Of a stretch of DNA of 64,000 nucleotides, positions 56,538 through 64,000 are shown piece after piece; the stretch's first letter is position 1, and each line of letters starts with the position of its first letter. The notes beneath the pieces are model-generated. The model was not told the origin of the DNA. It saw only the letters and a program-made list of their open reading frames with translations, and did not search any database. The DNA is from Shimia sp. R10_1. Its GTDB lineage: Bacteria; Pseudomonadota; Alphaproteobacteria; Rhodobacterales; Rhodobacteraceae. The stretch is taken from the NCBI RefSeq assembly GCF_017744095.1, contig NZ_JAGHQX010000009.1, positions 1 through 64,000 on the forward strand, in the 5' to 3' direction. Both the position numbers and the translations under genes were made by a program.

Positions 56538-57004
56538 GCCTCATCCTTTTTGGGCGCGGTTTCTGGCTCCGCCGCCTCTGACGCCGCTTTCTCGGCGGCT
56601 TCTTTGTCCAGACGGGCCTGCGCAACATCTGCCGAATGCTTGCGGATCTTCTCTGCCGCTTCGGCGCGTTCTTTGGACAGACGCGTGGTTTCGGCCCCCG
56701 GCTCATAGCTCATGGAGCGCTTCACCTCATTGGCACTGTCGGCAAAAGCATCGCTGGCCGCTTTCAGCGGATTGGACACTTTGTTCAGACCGTCAGTGGC
56801 GCCCTTGATGGTGTCGGTCACGTCTTTGACGCCCGCCTGATCGGCGGCCTGGTTCATGGCAGAGGAGAACTCCCGCGCCATACCCTTGGCCTTGCCAACA
56901 AAGCGGCCCACATTGCGGAACAGAACCGGCAGATCCTTGGGACCGACCACGATCAACGCGACCACCCCAATGACCAACAGCTCTGGCAAACCCAAATCAA
57001 ACAT
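56534..57004 (-). CDS. tatB: Sec-independent protein translocase TatB
   Basis: 156 residues. The N-terminal hydrophobic helix MFDLGLPELLVIGVVALIVV with the Glu at position 9 is the TatB hallmark. An amphipathic helix (GRFVGKAKGMAREFSSAM) and a charged Ala/Glu/Lys-rich tail follow. It forms the receptor complex with TatC. Confidence 0.95.
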   Translation of the reverse strand: MFDLGLPELLVIGVVALIVVGPKDLPVLFRNVGRFVGKAKGMAREFSSAMNQAADQAGVKDVTDTIKGATDGLNKVSNPLKAASDAFADSANEVKRSMSYEPGAETTRLSKERAEAAEKIRKHSADVAQARLDKEAAEKAASEAAEPETAPKKDEA

Positions 57005-57021
57005 ATGGACTGGGCCTCAGA

Positions 57022-57240
57022 TCAAACTTTGTCTTTGTCGTCAGATGGGGTCACGTCTTTGGCTGTGTCAGCGGCCTCTTCTTCCAGCTCCTGCTGGCCT
57101 TCGTTGATGCCTTTTTTGAACGAGGTGATGCCTTTGCCAACTTCGCCCATCAGACCGCTGATTTTGCCGCGACCAAACAGCACCAGAACCACAACCGCGA
57201 TCAGCAGAATGCCGGGCAGACCGATGTTTCCAATACCCAT
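57022..57240 (-). CDS. tatA: Sec-independent protein translocase TatA
   Basis: 72 residues from ATG 57240 (longer in-frame extensions upstream are not credible). The short hydrophobic helix, then [17 protein letters not shown] (the FGxxK hinge and amphipathic helix), and an acidic tail are all typical. TatA forms the transport pore. It is the first gene of tatABC, divergent from the WYL regulator. Confidence 0.94.
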   Translation of the reverse strand: MGIGNIGLPGILLIAVVVLVLFGRGKISGLMGEVGKGITSFKKGINEGQQELEEEAADTAKDVTPSDDKDKV

Positions 57241-57426
57241 GATGTCTCTCCTTCTTGGTGGGGCGTTGGCCCCGAAAAAATTCCCTGCCCTTTTCCTACT
57301 CCTTGGGCTGGGTGCGGAAAAGGCGCGCGCACGGGCAATTGAGCGGAATTCGAAGGTTTTCAGCGCTTGATTTGTCACTATTGTGTCAGTTGCCAAAAAA
57401 CTGACAGCAGATGTGAGAATCAGCCC

Positions 57427-58095
57427 ATGGGGACATCGCAAAATCGAGCCGAACGGTTGCTGGCGTTGATGGACGTTCTGCGCGACGGACAGCTGCACCG
57501 GGCGGAAGACCTGGCTGCAACGCTGGGGGTGTCATTGCGCACGATCTACCGCGACATGAAAACCCTGATGGCAAGCGGCGTGGCGATAGAGGGCGCGCGT
57601 GGCACTGGATACCGCGCGCAGACGGCGCTGACCCTGCCACCGCTGAACCTGACGGAGACCGAGCTGGAGGCTCTGCATATTGGCTTGGCGGTGGTGGGCA
57701 CCGGGATGGAAGGTGAGTTGCGCGCTGCGGCGGAAAGCCTGAGCGCAAAAATTGATGCGGTGTTGCCTGAAGAGGCAGGTGGTGTGGTGCAGGGGTTTGG
57801 GTTTGCCAGCTATCCGTTTGACTTAAGCGCGCGGGCGCTCAGGCATCTTGAGCCTTTGCGCACAGCGATCCGGGCCAAACAAAAGCTGCGGCTGGTCACG
57901 CAGGACGGAGCGCGGGATGTGCGCCCTTTGAAGCTGCGCTATTGGGGGCGTGTCTGGGTGCTGGCGGTGTGGGATGAAACAGGCAACGCGTTTGCAGAGC
58001 AGCGCGTGGATCAGATCACTGAGATCACCCCCCTGCCCGGCCTGTTTGTGGAAGAGCCGGGCAAGAGTTTGCGCGACTTTGAGGCACAGCTTTAG
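57427..58095 (+). CDS. YafY/WYL family transcriptional regulator
   Basis: 222 residues from ATG 57427. An N-terminal winged HTH ([20 protein letters not shown]) is followed by a WYL-type ligand domain (about 130-210, with [20 protein letters not shown]). WYL domains sense small molecules or nucleic acids. It is convergent with the ABC ATPase gene, with stop codons overlapping by four bases. The target is unknown. Confidence 0.88.
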   Translation: MGTSQNRAERLLALMDVLRDGQLHRAEDLAATLGVSLRTIYRDMKTLMASGVAIEGARGTGYRAQTALTLPPLNLTETELEALHIGLAVVGTGMEGELRAAAESLSAKIDAVLPEEAGGVVQGFGFASYPFDLSARALRHLEPLRTAIRAKQKLRLVTQDGARDVRPLKLRYWGRVWVLAVWDETGNAFAEQRVDQITEITPLPGLFVEEPGKSLRDFEAQL

Positions 58096-59183
58096 GCTGG
58101 GAACACAAAGCACCGGTCACGACGAATGGTGAGCCAGAGCGGGGTGCCCTCTTTGGGCAGGAACACATTGGGCACGGTCACTTTCAGCTCTGAGGCGTCG
58201 TGATCCATGATGAACTCGACAAGGCTTTCATTGCCCATGAAACGTGCGCGCCTGACGCGTCCGCGCGCGGCGATACCGTCGCTTTTGGTCGGGCGCGGGC
58301 CATTGCCTTTACGGTCAAAATCAAGCTTGAGGTGTTGCGGGCGGATCACGATTTCCACCGGTGCGCCATCGGCCAGGCCCGGGGTCAGAAAATCACCAAA
58401 TGGGGTGTTTGTAAGAGCGCCGTTGCTGGTGGACCGGATCACATTGATGTCGCTGAAAAACGCCACCGCCTGTTTGTCCACCGGAGCATTGTAGATGTTG
58501 TAGGGCGCGCCCTGCTGCACAATCTTGCCGTCGCGCATGAGGGCAATTTCATCGGCCATGCGCATGGCCTCTTCGGGCTCATGGGTCACGAGCAGGACGG
58601 CGGTGTCCTCTTCTTTGAGCACCGCAAGGGTTTCATCGCGAATGCCGTCGCGCAGGCGGTTGTCAAGGCCAGAGAACGGCTCATCCATCAGCATGATGCG
58701 CGGGCGCGGGGCGAGGGCGCGGGCCAAGGCGATGCGCTGTTGTTCGCCACCCGACAGCATATGTGGATACTTGTCGATCGCCCAGCCGAGGTTCACCTTG
58801 GCCAGCAGCTCTTCGACACGGGCGCGTTTTGCCGCGCCGCTGCCCTTGAGACCGAATGCAACATTGTCGGCCACCGACAGATGCGGGAAGAGGGCAAAGT
58901 CCTGAAACATCAGGCCGATCTGGCGACGCTCTGGGGGGACACGAAAAACCGTGTCGCAGATCAGGTTGCCATCCACATAGATTTCACCGCTGTCTTGCAT
59001 ATCCACCCCGGCGATCATGCGAAGCGTGGTGGATTTGCCGCAGCCAGAAGGGCCCAAAAGGCAGGTTACCTGCCCCGAATGCAGGGACAGGGACACATCA
59101 TCCACCACCTGCCGGTTGCCAAACCGGCGGCGCATGTTGCGGATCTCAAGACGTGGGGGGAGTGTTTCGGTCTGTGACTGCAC
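58092..59183 (-). CDS. ABC transporter ATP-binding protein, FbpC/PotA type
   Basis: 363 residues. Walker A is LGPSGCGKSTTLRMIAG, the Q-loop is GLMFQDFALFPHLSV, the signature is LSGGEQQRIALARA, and Walker B is IMLMDEPFSGLD. A C-terminal TOBE-like domain (about 245-363) follows. This layout fits importers of Fe3+, spermidine/putrescine or sulfate. No permease or binding protein is adjacent; the next gene is a sodium symporter, so its partners must lie elsewhere. Confidence 0.87.
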   Translation of the reverse strand: MQSQTETLPPRLEIRNMRRRFGNRQVVDDVSLSLHSGQVTCLLGPSGCGKSTTLRMIAGVDMQDSGEIYVDGNLICDTVFRVPPERRQIGLMFQDFALFPHLSVADNVAFGLKGSGAAKRARVEELLAKVNLGWAIDKYPHMLSGGEQQRIALARALAPRPRIMLMDEPFSGLDNRLRDGIRDETLAVLKEEDTAVLLVTHEPEEAMRMADEIALMRDGKIVQQGAPYNIYNAPVDKQAVAFFSDINVIRSTSNGALTNTPFGDFLTPGLADGAPVEIVIRPQHLKLDFDRKGNGPRPTKSDGIAARGRVRRARFMGNESLVEFIMDHDASELKVTVPNVFLPKEGTPLWLTIRRDRCFVFPA

Positions 59184-59235
59184 TTATGGCCTCATGCGAT
59201 CCCCGATGGTTTCCATCGGGTTTCGTGCAGGTTTA

Positions 59236-60621
59236 TCAGCCCCCTACCCGCGCTTCAACCCTGCGACTGCCAAGGATCACAGCCGCAAAGCCCACCACGA
59301 GCACGATCAAACAGATCTGCAGGAGCTGTTCGTATTTGTGGCCATCATAAAGCAAACCAGACAATAGCGCGCTGTCGCGAAACATATAGGCGGCGGCACC
59401 GGTGAGCGCGGCGGCAAAGCTGACCAGATAGGCCCAGAGCGGGACATCACGATTGGTCAGCAGGCCCGCCACCAGCACCGGCGTGAGGAACATTGAAGCT
59501 GTGCCCGACACAGCGACGGCATCAAACAGGGTCTGATTGCCCCAAAGCGTGAGCGCGCCACCGGCCAGTGCAAAGACCAACATCGCGATGCGGCCACCCA
59601 GCAAGGTGCGGGGGGCAACACGCAGCTCTTCGACCACCAAACGAGAGGCAGAGCTAAGCGCAGAATCCAAGGTGGACAGCGCAGACACCAGCAAGGACAC
59701 CAGCAGAAGCGTGAAGACCCAAGTGGGCAGCATCGTGGCCCATGTGCCAATAAGCTGGCCCTCGTAAGCGGCCCCCTCAAGCGCAGCCTGAATGCCAAAG
59801 AAGCCAAAGGCGATGATGCAGAGCGTGGAGATCCAGAAGGCGTGCAGGAAGCTTTTGCGTGTGGTGTCGCGATCCGCCAGGAAGCCGCGATCCATCATCA
59901 CCGGATCATGCACCGGGTAGGAAAACACCTGTAGCGCGGCGACCACGAGCAGCACCCAGCCATTGTGTGGGCCAGCAACGCCCGGCGCGGTCAGCACTGC
60001 ACCGAGATCAAATCCGGGGCGCAGGATCAGTGCGACAAAGGCCGCGCCAAAGACCACAAGAAACAGGCTCATCTGCACCACGTCTGTGCGCAGGGCGGCG
60101 GACAGACCGCCCCAAGCGGAATAGGCCAATGCAAGCACGCCAACGACCAAAATCGCGGTGGTGCTGGCGCTGGAGACCTCGGGGAAGGCGGCCGCAAAGA
60201 TCAGGCCAACCACCAGCAGATTGGCAAAAACTTCAGACAGCAGGCGCAGTGCGATCACCACGTTGTAGGCGGTGGTGCCGGTGCTGCCAAACCGATCGGT
60301 CAGCCAATCCTGTACCGAACGTGCGCCCTGCGCCCGCATGCGATTGACGATATAGCCACCGGTGAGGAAGGAGCCGTAGTATGCCGCATAAGCCAGCGTG
60401 CCAGCGATGCCGTAGTAAAAGCCCAGAATGGCGGCGTTCATCAGAGAGCGCGCAAAGATCCACGTGGTGACCTGCGAAAACACCAGCGTCCAGAGTTTGG
60501 GCGCATCACCTGTGGTGGATTGCCCGCCAAAGAAGCCTTCGACGGAGGCGCGACGCGGCGCGACAAGAAAACTGAGCGCGATGATGGCGGCAAATATTGC
60601 GATAATAGCGGTGGCCTGCAT
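59236..60621 (-). CDS. Sodium:solute symporter (SSS) family transporter
   Basis: 461 residues with about 13 hydrophobic helices. Na+-site-like segments such as LLVSLLVSALSTLDSALSSA lie near residue 310, and RLLSEVFANLLVVGLIFAA near 125. The N-terminal segment FFGGQSTTGDAPKLWTLVFS fits SSS. The substrate is unknown. It is 52 bp upstream of the ABC ATPase gene on the same strand and may be co-transcribed with it. Confidence 0.85.
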   Translation of the reverse strand: MQATAIIAIFAAIIALSFLVAPRRASVEGFFGGQSTTGDAPKLWTLVFSQVTTWIFARSLMNAAILGFYYGIAGTLAYAAYYGSFLTGGYIVNRMRAQGARSVQDWLTDRFGSTGTTAYNVVIALRLLSEVFANLLVVGLIFAAAFPEVSSASTTAILVVGVLALAYSAWGGLSAALRTDVVQMSLFLVVFGAAFVALILRPGFDLGAVLTAPGVAGPHNGWVLLVVAALQVFSYPVHDPVMMDRGFLADRDTTRKSFLHAFWISTLCIIAFGFFGIQAALEGAAYEGQLIGTWATMLPTWVFTLLLVSLLVSALSTLDSALSSASRLVVEELRVAPRTLLGGRIAMLVFALAGGALTLWGNQTLFDAVAVSGTASMFLTPVLVAGLLTNRDVPLWAYLVSFAAALTGAAAYMFRDSALLSGLLYDGHKYEQLLQICLIVLVVGFAAVILGSRRVEARVGG

Positions 60622-60711
60622 GGTACTTCCCCAGTTGGTCTGACATTCGCCTAGCAGGCAGGCCCAAACCGCACCAGCCGCCCCACAAAAATGTGAAGTG
60701 CTGTTATAGGG

Positions 60712-61866
60712 TTACCCTGCGGCCACCAATTCAAACGCCACTTCAGCGCGCTGCGTGCCATTCACCTGAATGGCGAGCTTGTGCGGGCCGGGATGCAGGG
60801 TGAAGGTGGTGGCATTGCCTTTCAATGGGTGCTTTTTGGCAAGCTCCAATTGGCCATTGCCGGGCACTTTTCCCTGTTTGAGCTTGAACACCTTCTGGCC
60901 GGTTTTGCCATCCGGGCGGTGGAACGTCAGGACATAATCGACCATCACGGGCACGGGTTTGGCAGCGTCGGTACTGAGGGTCACGGCCACATTGAGCGCC
61001 TCCCCAATGGCGATGCGACCAGCCCCAACAGAGAGGTTTTCAACGGTTACCGGCGCATCCGCTGCAAAACCCAGCAGCGCAAGTGCGTCGGCATCGCCGG
61101 CTTTCACGGCGGTGCGCAGGGCGTGGCGGGTCATCCAATCAAGCTCTTTAACGGCTTGCCGCCCTTCTGCCTGCCAAGATTTGAGGTGGTCCACGACCAA
61201 CCCCGTGTCGATCTTGGAAATATCGTTGAGATGATTGGCCACCGAGCGCGTCACATACCGGGTGGGATCTGCGTGCAGCGCAGCCAGCAATGGCAAGGGT
61301 GCGCGGGGGTCTATGTCAATCTTCTTGGCCCAAGGCAGCTTCGGACGTGTGCCTTCGCTGACCAGTCGGCGCACGTGGTAGTTTTCATCCTGCGCCCAGA
61401 CGGTGAGCCGCGCAAAGGTTTCCTCGGGCCAGCGGTTGAGGAAGGGACGAATGTAAAACTCCATGGAGAAGCGTTGGGTCGCGGCATAAAGCAGATCAAA
61501 GGCGCGGTCCCGGTGATCTTCCAACCCGTGGCGCACGGCAAGGATGCCCGGCACAGCATGAATAAAACGGCCAAAGTCATCATCGGTGAGCGCGGGATCG
61601 AGCGCCGGAGGCATGGCGGCCTCCAGCTGATCCGCCATGGTGGGGAAATCAGGCGCGAGGCGTTTCTCGATGCAGTCGGCAATCCAGTCGAGCCGCTCCA
61701 TAAGCTCTCGCTCTGGAAAACCAGCAAGGGTTTCCGCCTGAAAGCCTTCCGCATCAAAGCCCGGCACACCGGCGGCATATTCTGTCGCCAGATCGGCCAT
61801 GCTTTCTGCGTTAAACAGATGATCTTTCAGCGAAAACCCTTGCGACACACCGACACCCCGCGCCAA
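60712..61866 (-). CDS. DNA-alkylation-repair-like HEAT protein with C-terminal Ig-like domain
   Basis: 384 residues. The start is TTG 61866, supported by GAAGGG nine bases upstream. Residues about 100-250 form HEAT-type helical repeats like AlkD (ERFSMEFYIRPFLNRWP-like and RYVTRSVANHLNDISK). AlkD recognises alkylated bases without base flipping. The last 120 residues are beta-rich (VDYVLTFHRPDGKTGQKVFK), an added domain not in AlkD. It follows the SDR gene by 15 bp, so they form one unit. Confidence 0.8.
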   Translation of the reverse strand: MARGVGVSQGFSLKDHLFNAESMADLATEYAAGVPGFDAEGFQAETLAGFPERELMERLDWIADCIEKRLAPDFPTMADQLEAAMPPALDPALTDDDFGRFIHAVPGILAVRHGLEDHRDRAFDLLYAATQRFSMEFYIRPFLNRWPEETFARLTVWAQDENYHVRRLVSEGTRPKLPWAKKIDIDPRAPLPLLAALHADPTRYVTRSVANHLNDISKIDTGLVVDHLKSWQAEGRQAVKELDWMTRHALRTAVKAGDADALALLGFAADAPVTVENLSVGAGRIAIGEALNVAVTLSTDAAKPVPVMVDYVLTFHRPDGKTGQKVFKLKQGKVPGNGQLELAKKHPLKGNATTFTLHPGPHKLAIQVNGTQRAEVAFELVAAG

Positions 61867-61881
61867 ATTCAGTGACCCTTC

Positions 61882-62661
61882 TTACATGGCTGAGGCAAAA
61901 GCACCGCCATCCAGCAGCACGTTTTGACCCACGATAAAGCCTGCATGATGGGAGCAGAGGAAGGCACAGGTTGCGCCAAATTCATCTGCGGTGCCATAGC
62001 GGCCAGCAGGAATGGTGGCAGCGCGTTGGGCCTGCGCCTCTTCCATGGTGATGCCCTGTTGCTGGGTCACGGCCGTGTCGAGGGACACCGCGCGGTCGGT
62101 GGCGTGAATGCCGGGCAAAAGGTTGTTGATGGTCACCCCTGCGCCTGCCACCTGACGGGCTGTGCCAGCCACATAGCCGGTGAGCCCTGCGCGCGCAGCG
62201 TTAGACAATCCCAGCACCGGGATCGGGGATTTCACGGAAACCGAAGTGATGTTGACCACGCGGCCCCAGCCACGTTCCATCATGCCCGGGACCAGCGCCT
62301 TGATCAGCGCGATGGGGGCGAGCATGTTGGCATCGAGCGCGGAAATGAAATCGTCGCGGTTCCAATCTGTCCACATTCCGGGGGGCGGACCACCGGCGTT
62401 GTTGACGAGGATATCTACACCCTCAGCGGCCTCAATCAGCTTCGCCTGCCCTTCCGGCGTGGTGACATCACAGGCGATGGCCTCGACCTGCACGCCGAAC
62501 TCTTTGCGGATGGCTGCGGCGGAGGCTTCCAGCGCCTCAACGCCACGGGCATTCATGATGAGATCGACACCTTCAGCGGCGAGCGCGCGGGCGCAGCCCA
62601 GCCCCAAACCCTTGGAAGACGCACAAACAAGCGCGCGTTTACCTTTGATTCCCAATTCCAT
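61882..62661 (-). CDS. SDR-like oxidoreductase without the canonical YxxxK
   Basis: 259 residues. The N-terminus has CASSKGLGLGCARAL as a variant nucleotide motif, then LVNNAGGPPPG. The catalytic region reads PVLGLSNAARAGLTG, with Asn and Arg where Tyr and Lys are expected. This matches a known BKR-like subgroup that departs from the SDR tetrad. Catalysis may use other residues. It is upstream of the HEAT-repeat gene in the same transcript. Confidence 0.85.
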   Translation of the reverse strand: MELGIKGKRALVCASSKGLGLGCARALAAEGVDLIMNARGVEALEASAAAIRKEFGVQVEAIACDVTTPEGQAKLIEAAEGVDILVNNAGGPPPGMWTDWNRDDFISALDANMLAPIALIKALVPGMMERGWGRVVNITSVSVKSPIPVLGLSNAARAGLTGYVAGTARQVAGAGVTINNLLPGIHATDRAVSLDTAVTQQQGITMEEAQAQRAATIPAGRYGTADEFGATCAFLCSHHAGFIVGQNVLLDGGAFASAM

Positions 62662-62811
62662 GCGATTCTCCCCTTTGTATTGCGGCTAAGAAATACCTAA
62701 TTCCTTTGGGATGCCAGCAATATACCAATGCGCGGGCTTCTTGCTGCCACAATTGCGGTATAGGTTAGGCCTCCTAGGGCGCCCACTCGGAACCAAATGA
62801 GAAAGTTAGAT

Positions 62812-63840
62812 ATGTTTGCACAAGGTCAGGACACAGCGATGCCGTCACAGCGGCTGCCAGTGTATCTTGCGGAAGCATTCTCTGTAACGGATGGTGCAAA
62901 CCTTGGGGATGCTCTATCTTTTGCAGAAGAACTGGTGCTGGATGACATCTACACGCTTGCAGGGTCCGCCAAAGTGCAGAGCCTGTCGTTGCGCACAGAT
63001 GCGGCAGGGCAGCATTTTGTGGCAAATACCCGTGGACTGGGCGCAAAAGATGCGCGGGTGTTTTTAGATTGTGTCGCAACATTCATGCCCCCAAGCGGTG
63101 ACACGATTGAGGTGCTGGTACTGGTAGAGGTGGATGACGCCGGAGGCGTTGTTCAGATATATGGGGCGGCGTTGGCGCCGCTGACCCCCAAAACCAACTA
63201 CGCGCTGGTTGGCGTTGATCGTGGCGTGGCAGAAACGCGGCTGGCGCAGCTGGCCTGTGTGAGTTTCACCAGCGGCACACATATCACGATGGCCACCGGT
63301 GAGCAGCGCAGGGTCGAAGATCTGAAAGTTGGGGATCGCGTCCTGACACGGGACGACGGCCCGCAGGAACTGCGCTGGATTGGCCATTCTGTTCAACGCG
63401 CCAGCGGGGAATTTGCGCCGATTGTGATTACCAAAGGCACGTTAAACAACGCCGACGATCTTCGGGTGAGCCCGGACCACCGGCTGTTTGTGTATCAACG
63501 TCATGACCATATTGGCGTGGGCCGCAGCGAGCTGCTTGTAAAGGCCCGCCATCTGGTGAACGGCGAAACCGTCTATGCGGCTGAGGGTGGTTTTGTCGAC
63601 TACTACCAGCTGATGTTTGACACTCATCAGATCATTTTTGCCGAAGGGATTTCGGCGGAAACCATGCAGATGGACACACGCACCCGTCCCGCTGTGCCCA
63701 AAGAGGTGACGGAACGCCTGCAACGGCAGGCCGCAAACAACAGCACGCGTGGGGCCCCCGCCGCGCATCTTGAAGTGCATGAAAGCCTGCTGGACCGCCC
63801 CGACGCGGTTGAGCTGTTGCGGCGCGCCTCCTCCAAGTGA
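62812..63840 (+). CDS. Hint-domain (Hedgehog/intein-like) protein
   Basis: 342 residues from ATG 62812 (GAGAAAG upstream); starts at 62797 and 62839 are also possible. The Hint module (about 140-300) has SFTSGTHITMATGEQRRVED at its start, then the block-B-like SPDHRLFVYQRH with the conserved His, and DYYQLMFDTHQIIFAEG. The usual Cys before Phe is a Ser, with a Cys two residues earlier. Such domains may self-cleave or join, and in roseobacters often occur in secreted RTX-like proteins. No signal peptide or RTX repeats are present. Confidence 0.85.
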   Translation: MFAQGQDTAMPSQRLPVYLAEAFSVTDGANLGDALSFAEELVLDDIYTLAGSAKVQSLSLRTDAAGQHFVANTRGLGAKDARVFLDCVATFMPPSGDTIEVLVLVEVDDAGGVVQIYGAALAPLTPKTNYALVGVDRGVAETRLAQLACVSFTSGTHITMATGEQRRVEDLKVGDRVLTRDDGPQELRWIGHSVQRASGEFAPIVITKGTLNNADDLRVSPDHRLFVYQRHDHIGVGRSELLVKARHLVNGETVYAAEGGFVDYYQLMFDTHQIIFAEGISAETMQMDTRTRPAVPKEVTERLQRQAANNSTRGAPAAHLEVHESLLDRPDAVELLRRASSK

Positions 63841-63939
63841 ATTCCAATTGATTTAACGGGATGATTTGACGGGGCACTGTCGCGCCCTGCTCTCTGCTTT
63901 TCCTTGCGAAAAGGCGCGCGCGCGCCTATACGCGCGACC

Positions 63940-64000
63940 ATGTTGGACACGAGCACAAACCGCCCCGAATTGCCGCCTGAGATTGCGCGCCGCCGTACGT
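63940..64000 (+). CDS. prfC: Peptide chain release factor 3, N-terminal fragment cut by the window edge
   Basis: Only 20 codons are visible, beginning MLDTSTNRPELPPEIARRRT. This matches, as I recall it, the N-terminus of roseobacter RF3, which continues into the GTPase P-loop (FAIISHPDAGKTT) beyond the window. RF3 recycles release factors after peptide release. The call rests on recall of the family start alone. Confidence 0.65.
   Translation, partial: MLDTSTNRPELPPEIARRRT

Overview
The window looks like a chromosomal segment of a roseobacter-type alphaproteobacterium (Rhodobacterales). The basis is the GC-rich coding style, the pyrC-pyrE-dnaB-alr ... radA-cvpA-purF ... surE-pcm-nlpD ... tatABC core order, the DUF2849/DUF934 sulfite-reduction cluster, a form II cox cluster, and Hint and RTX proteins of a type common in this group. 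I see no rRNA, tRNA, CRISPR array or insertion sequence.

Layout. 0.4-3.0 kb: two tandem WaaA-type Kdo-transferase paralogues (minus strand). 3.2-5.7 kb: an orphan CHASE-PAS hybrid histidine kinase. 5.8-9.3 kb: three tandem M20/HipO-like amidohydrolases, divergent from a DctB-type kinase, a degenerate DctD-type regulator and an MFS transporter (9.5-13.7 kb). 14-15.5 kb: a BCCT transporter with an overlapping 29-residue membrane peptide. 15.7-20.5 kb: an Lrp-type regulator divergent from a sulfur-assimilation operon (DUF2849, cysI, APS-type cysH, DUF934), followed by fpr. 21.1 kb: infC, apparently starting at ATA. 22-30.4 kb: a minus-strand form II cox operon transcribed coxD-coxE-xdhC-mop-coxS-coxL-coxM.

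31.6-37.8 kb holds core genes (pyrC, pyrE, dnaB, alr, mlaE, mlaF). 37.9-43.8 kb is an apparent accessory insert: a large RTX protein with a propeller-like core, a type I secretion ABC protein with an unusual C-terminal extension, and an HlyD adaptor. 44-50.5 kb returns to pqiA-like, radA, cvpA, a membrane-anchored TAXI-type protein, purF and a DUF2199 gene. 50.6-54.6 kb: a small export-like protein, an SDR, surE, pcm and an NlpD-like lipoprotein. 54.6-57.2 kb: a DUF815 ATPase and tatABC (minus strand). 57.4-62.7 kb: a WYL regulator, an Fe3+-type ABC ATPase, an SSS symporter, a DNA-alkylation-repair-like HEAT protein and an SDR. The right edge has a Hint-domain protein and the first codons of prfC.

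The most unusual non-coding signals are four. A 13-bp stem would bury the ribosome-binding site of the RTX gene. Two DnaA-box-like sites one helical turn apart overlap the probable dnaB promoter. A 48-bp intergenic repeat built from four 11-bp units occurs twice. infC has an ATA initiation context. The most unusual protein is the DctD homologue, which has lost the sigma-54 contact loop and the Walker A lysine. All functional calls rest on reading motifs by eye; no database search was run.
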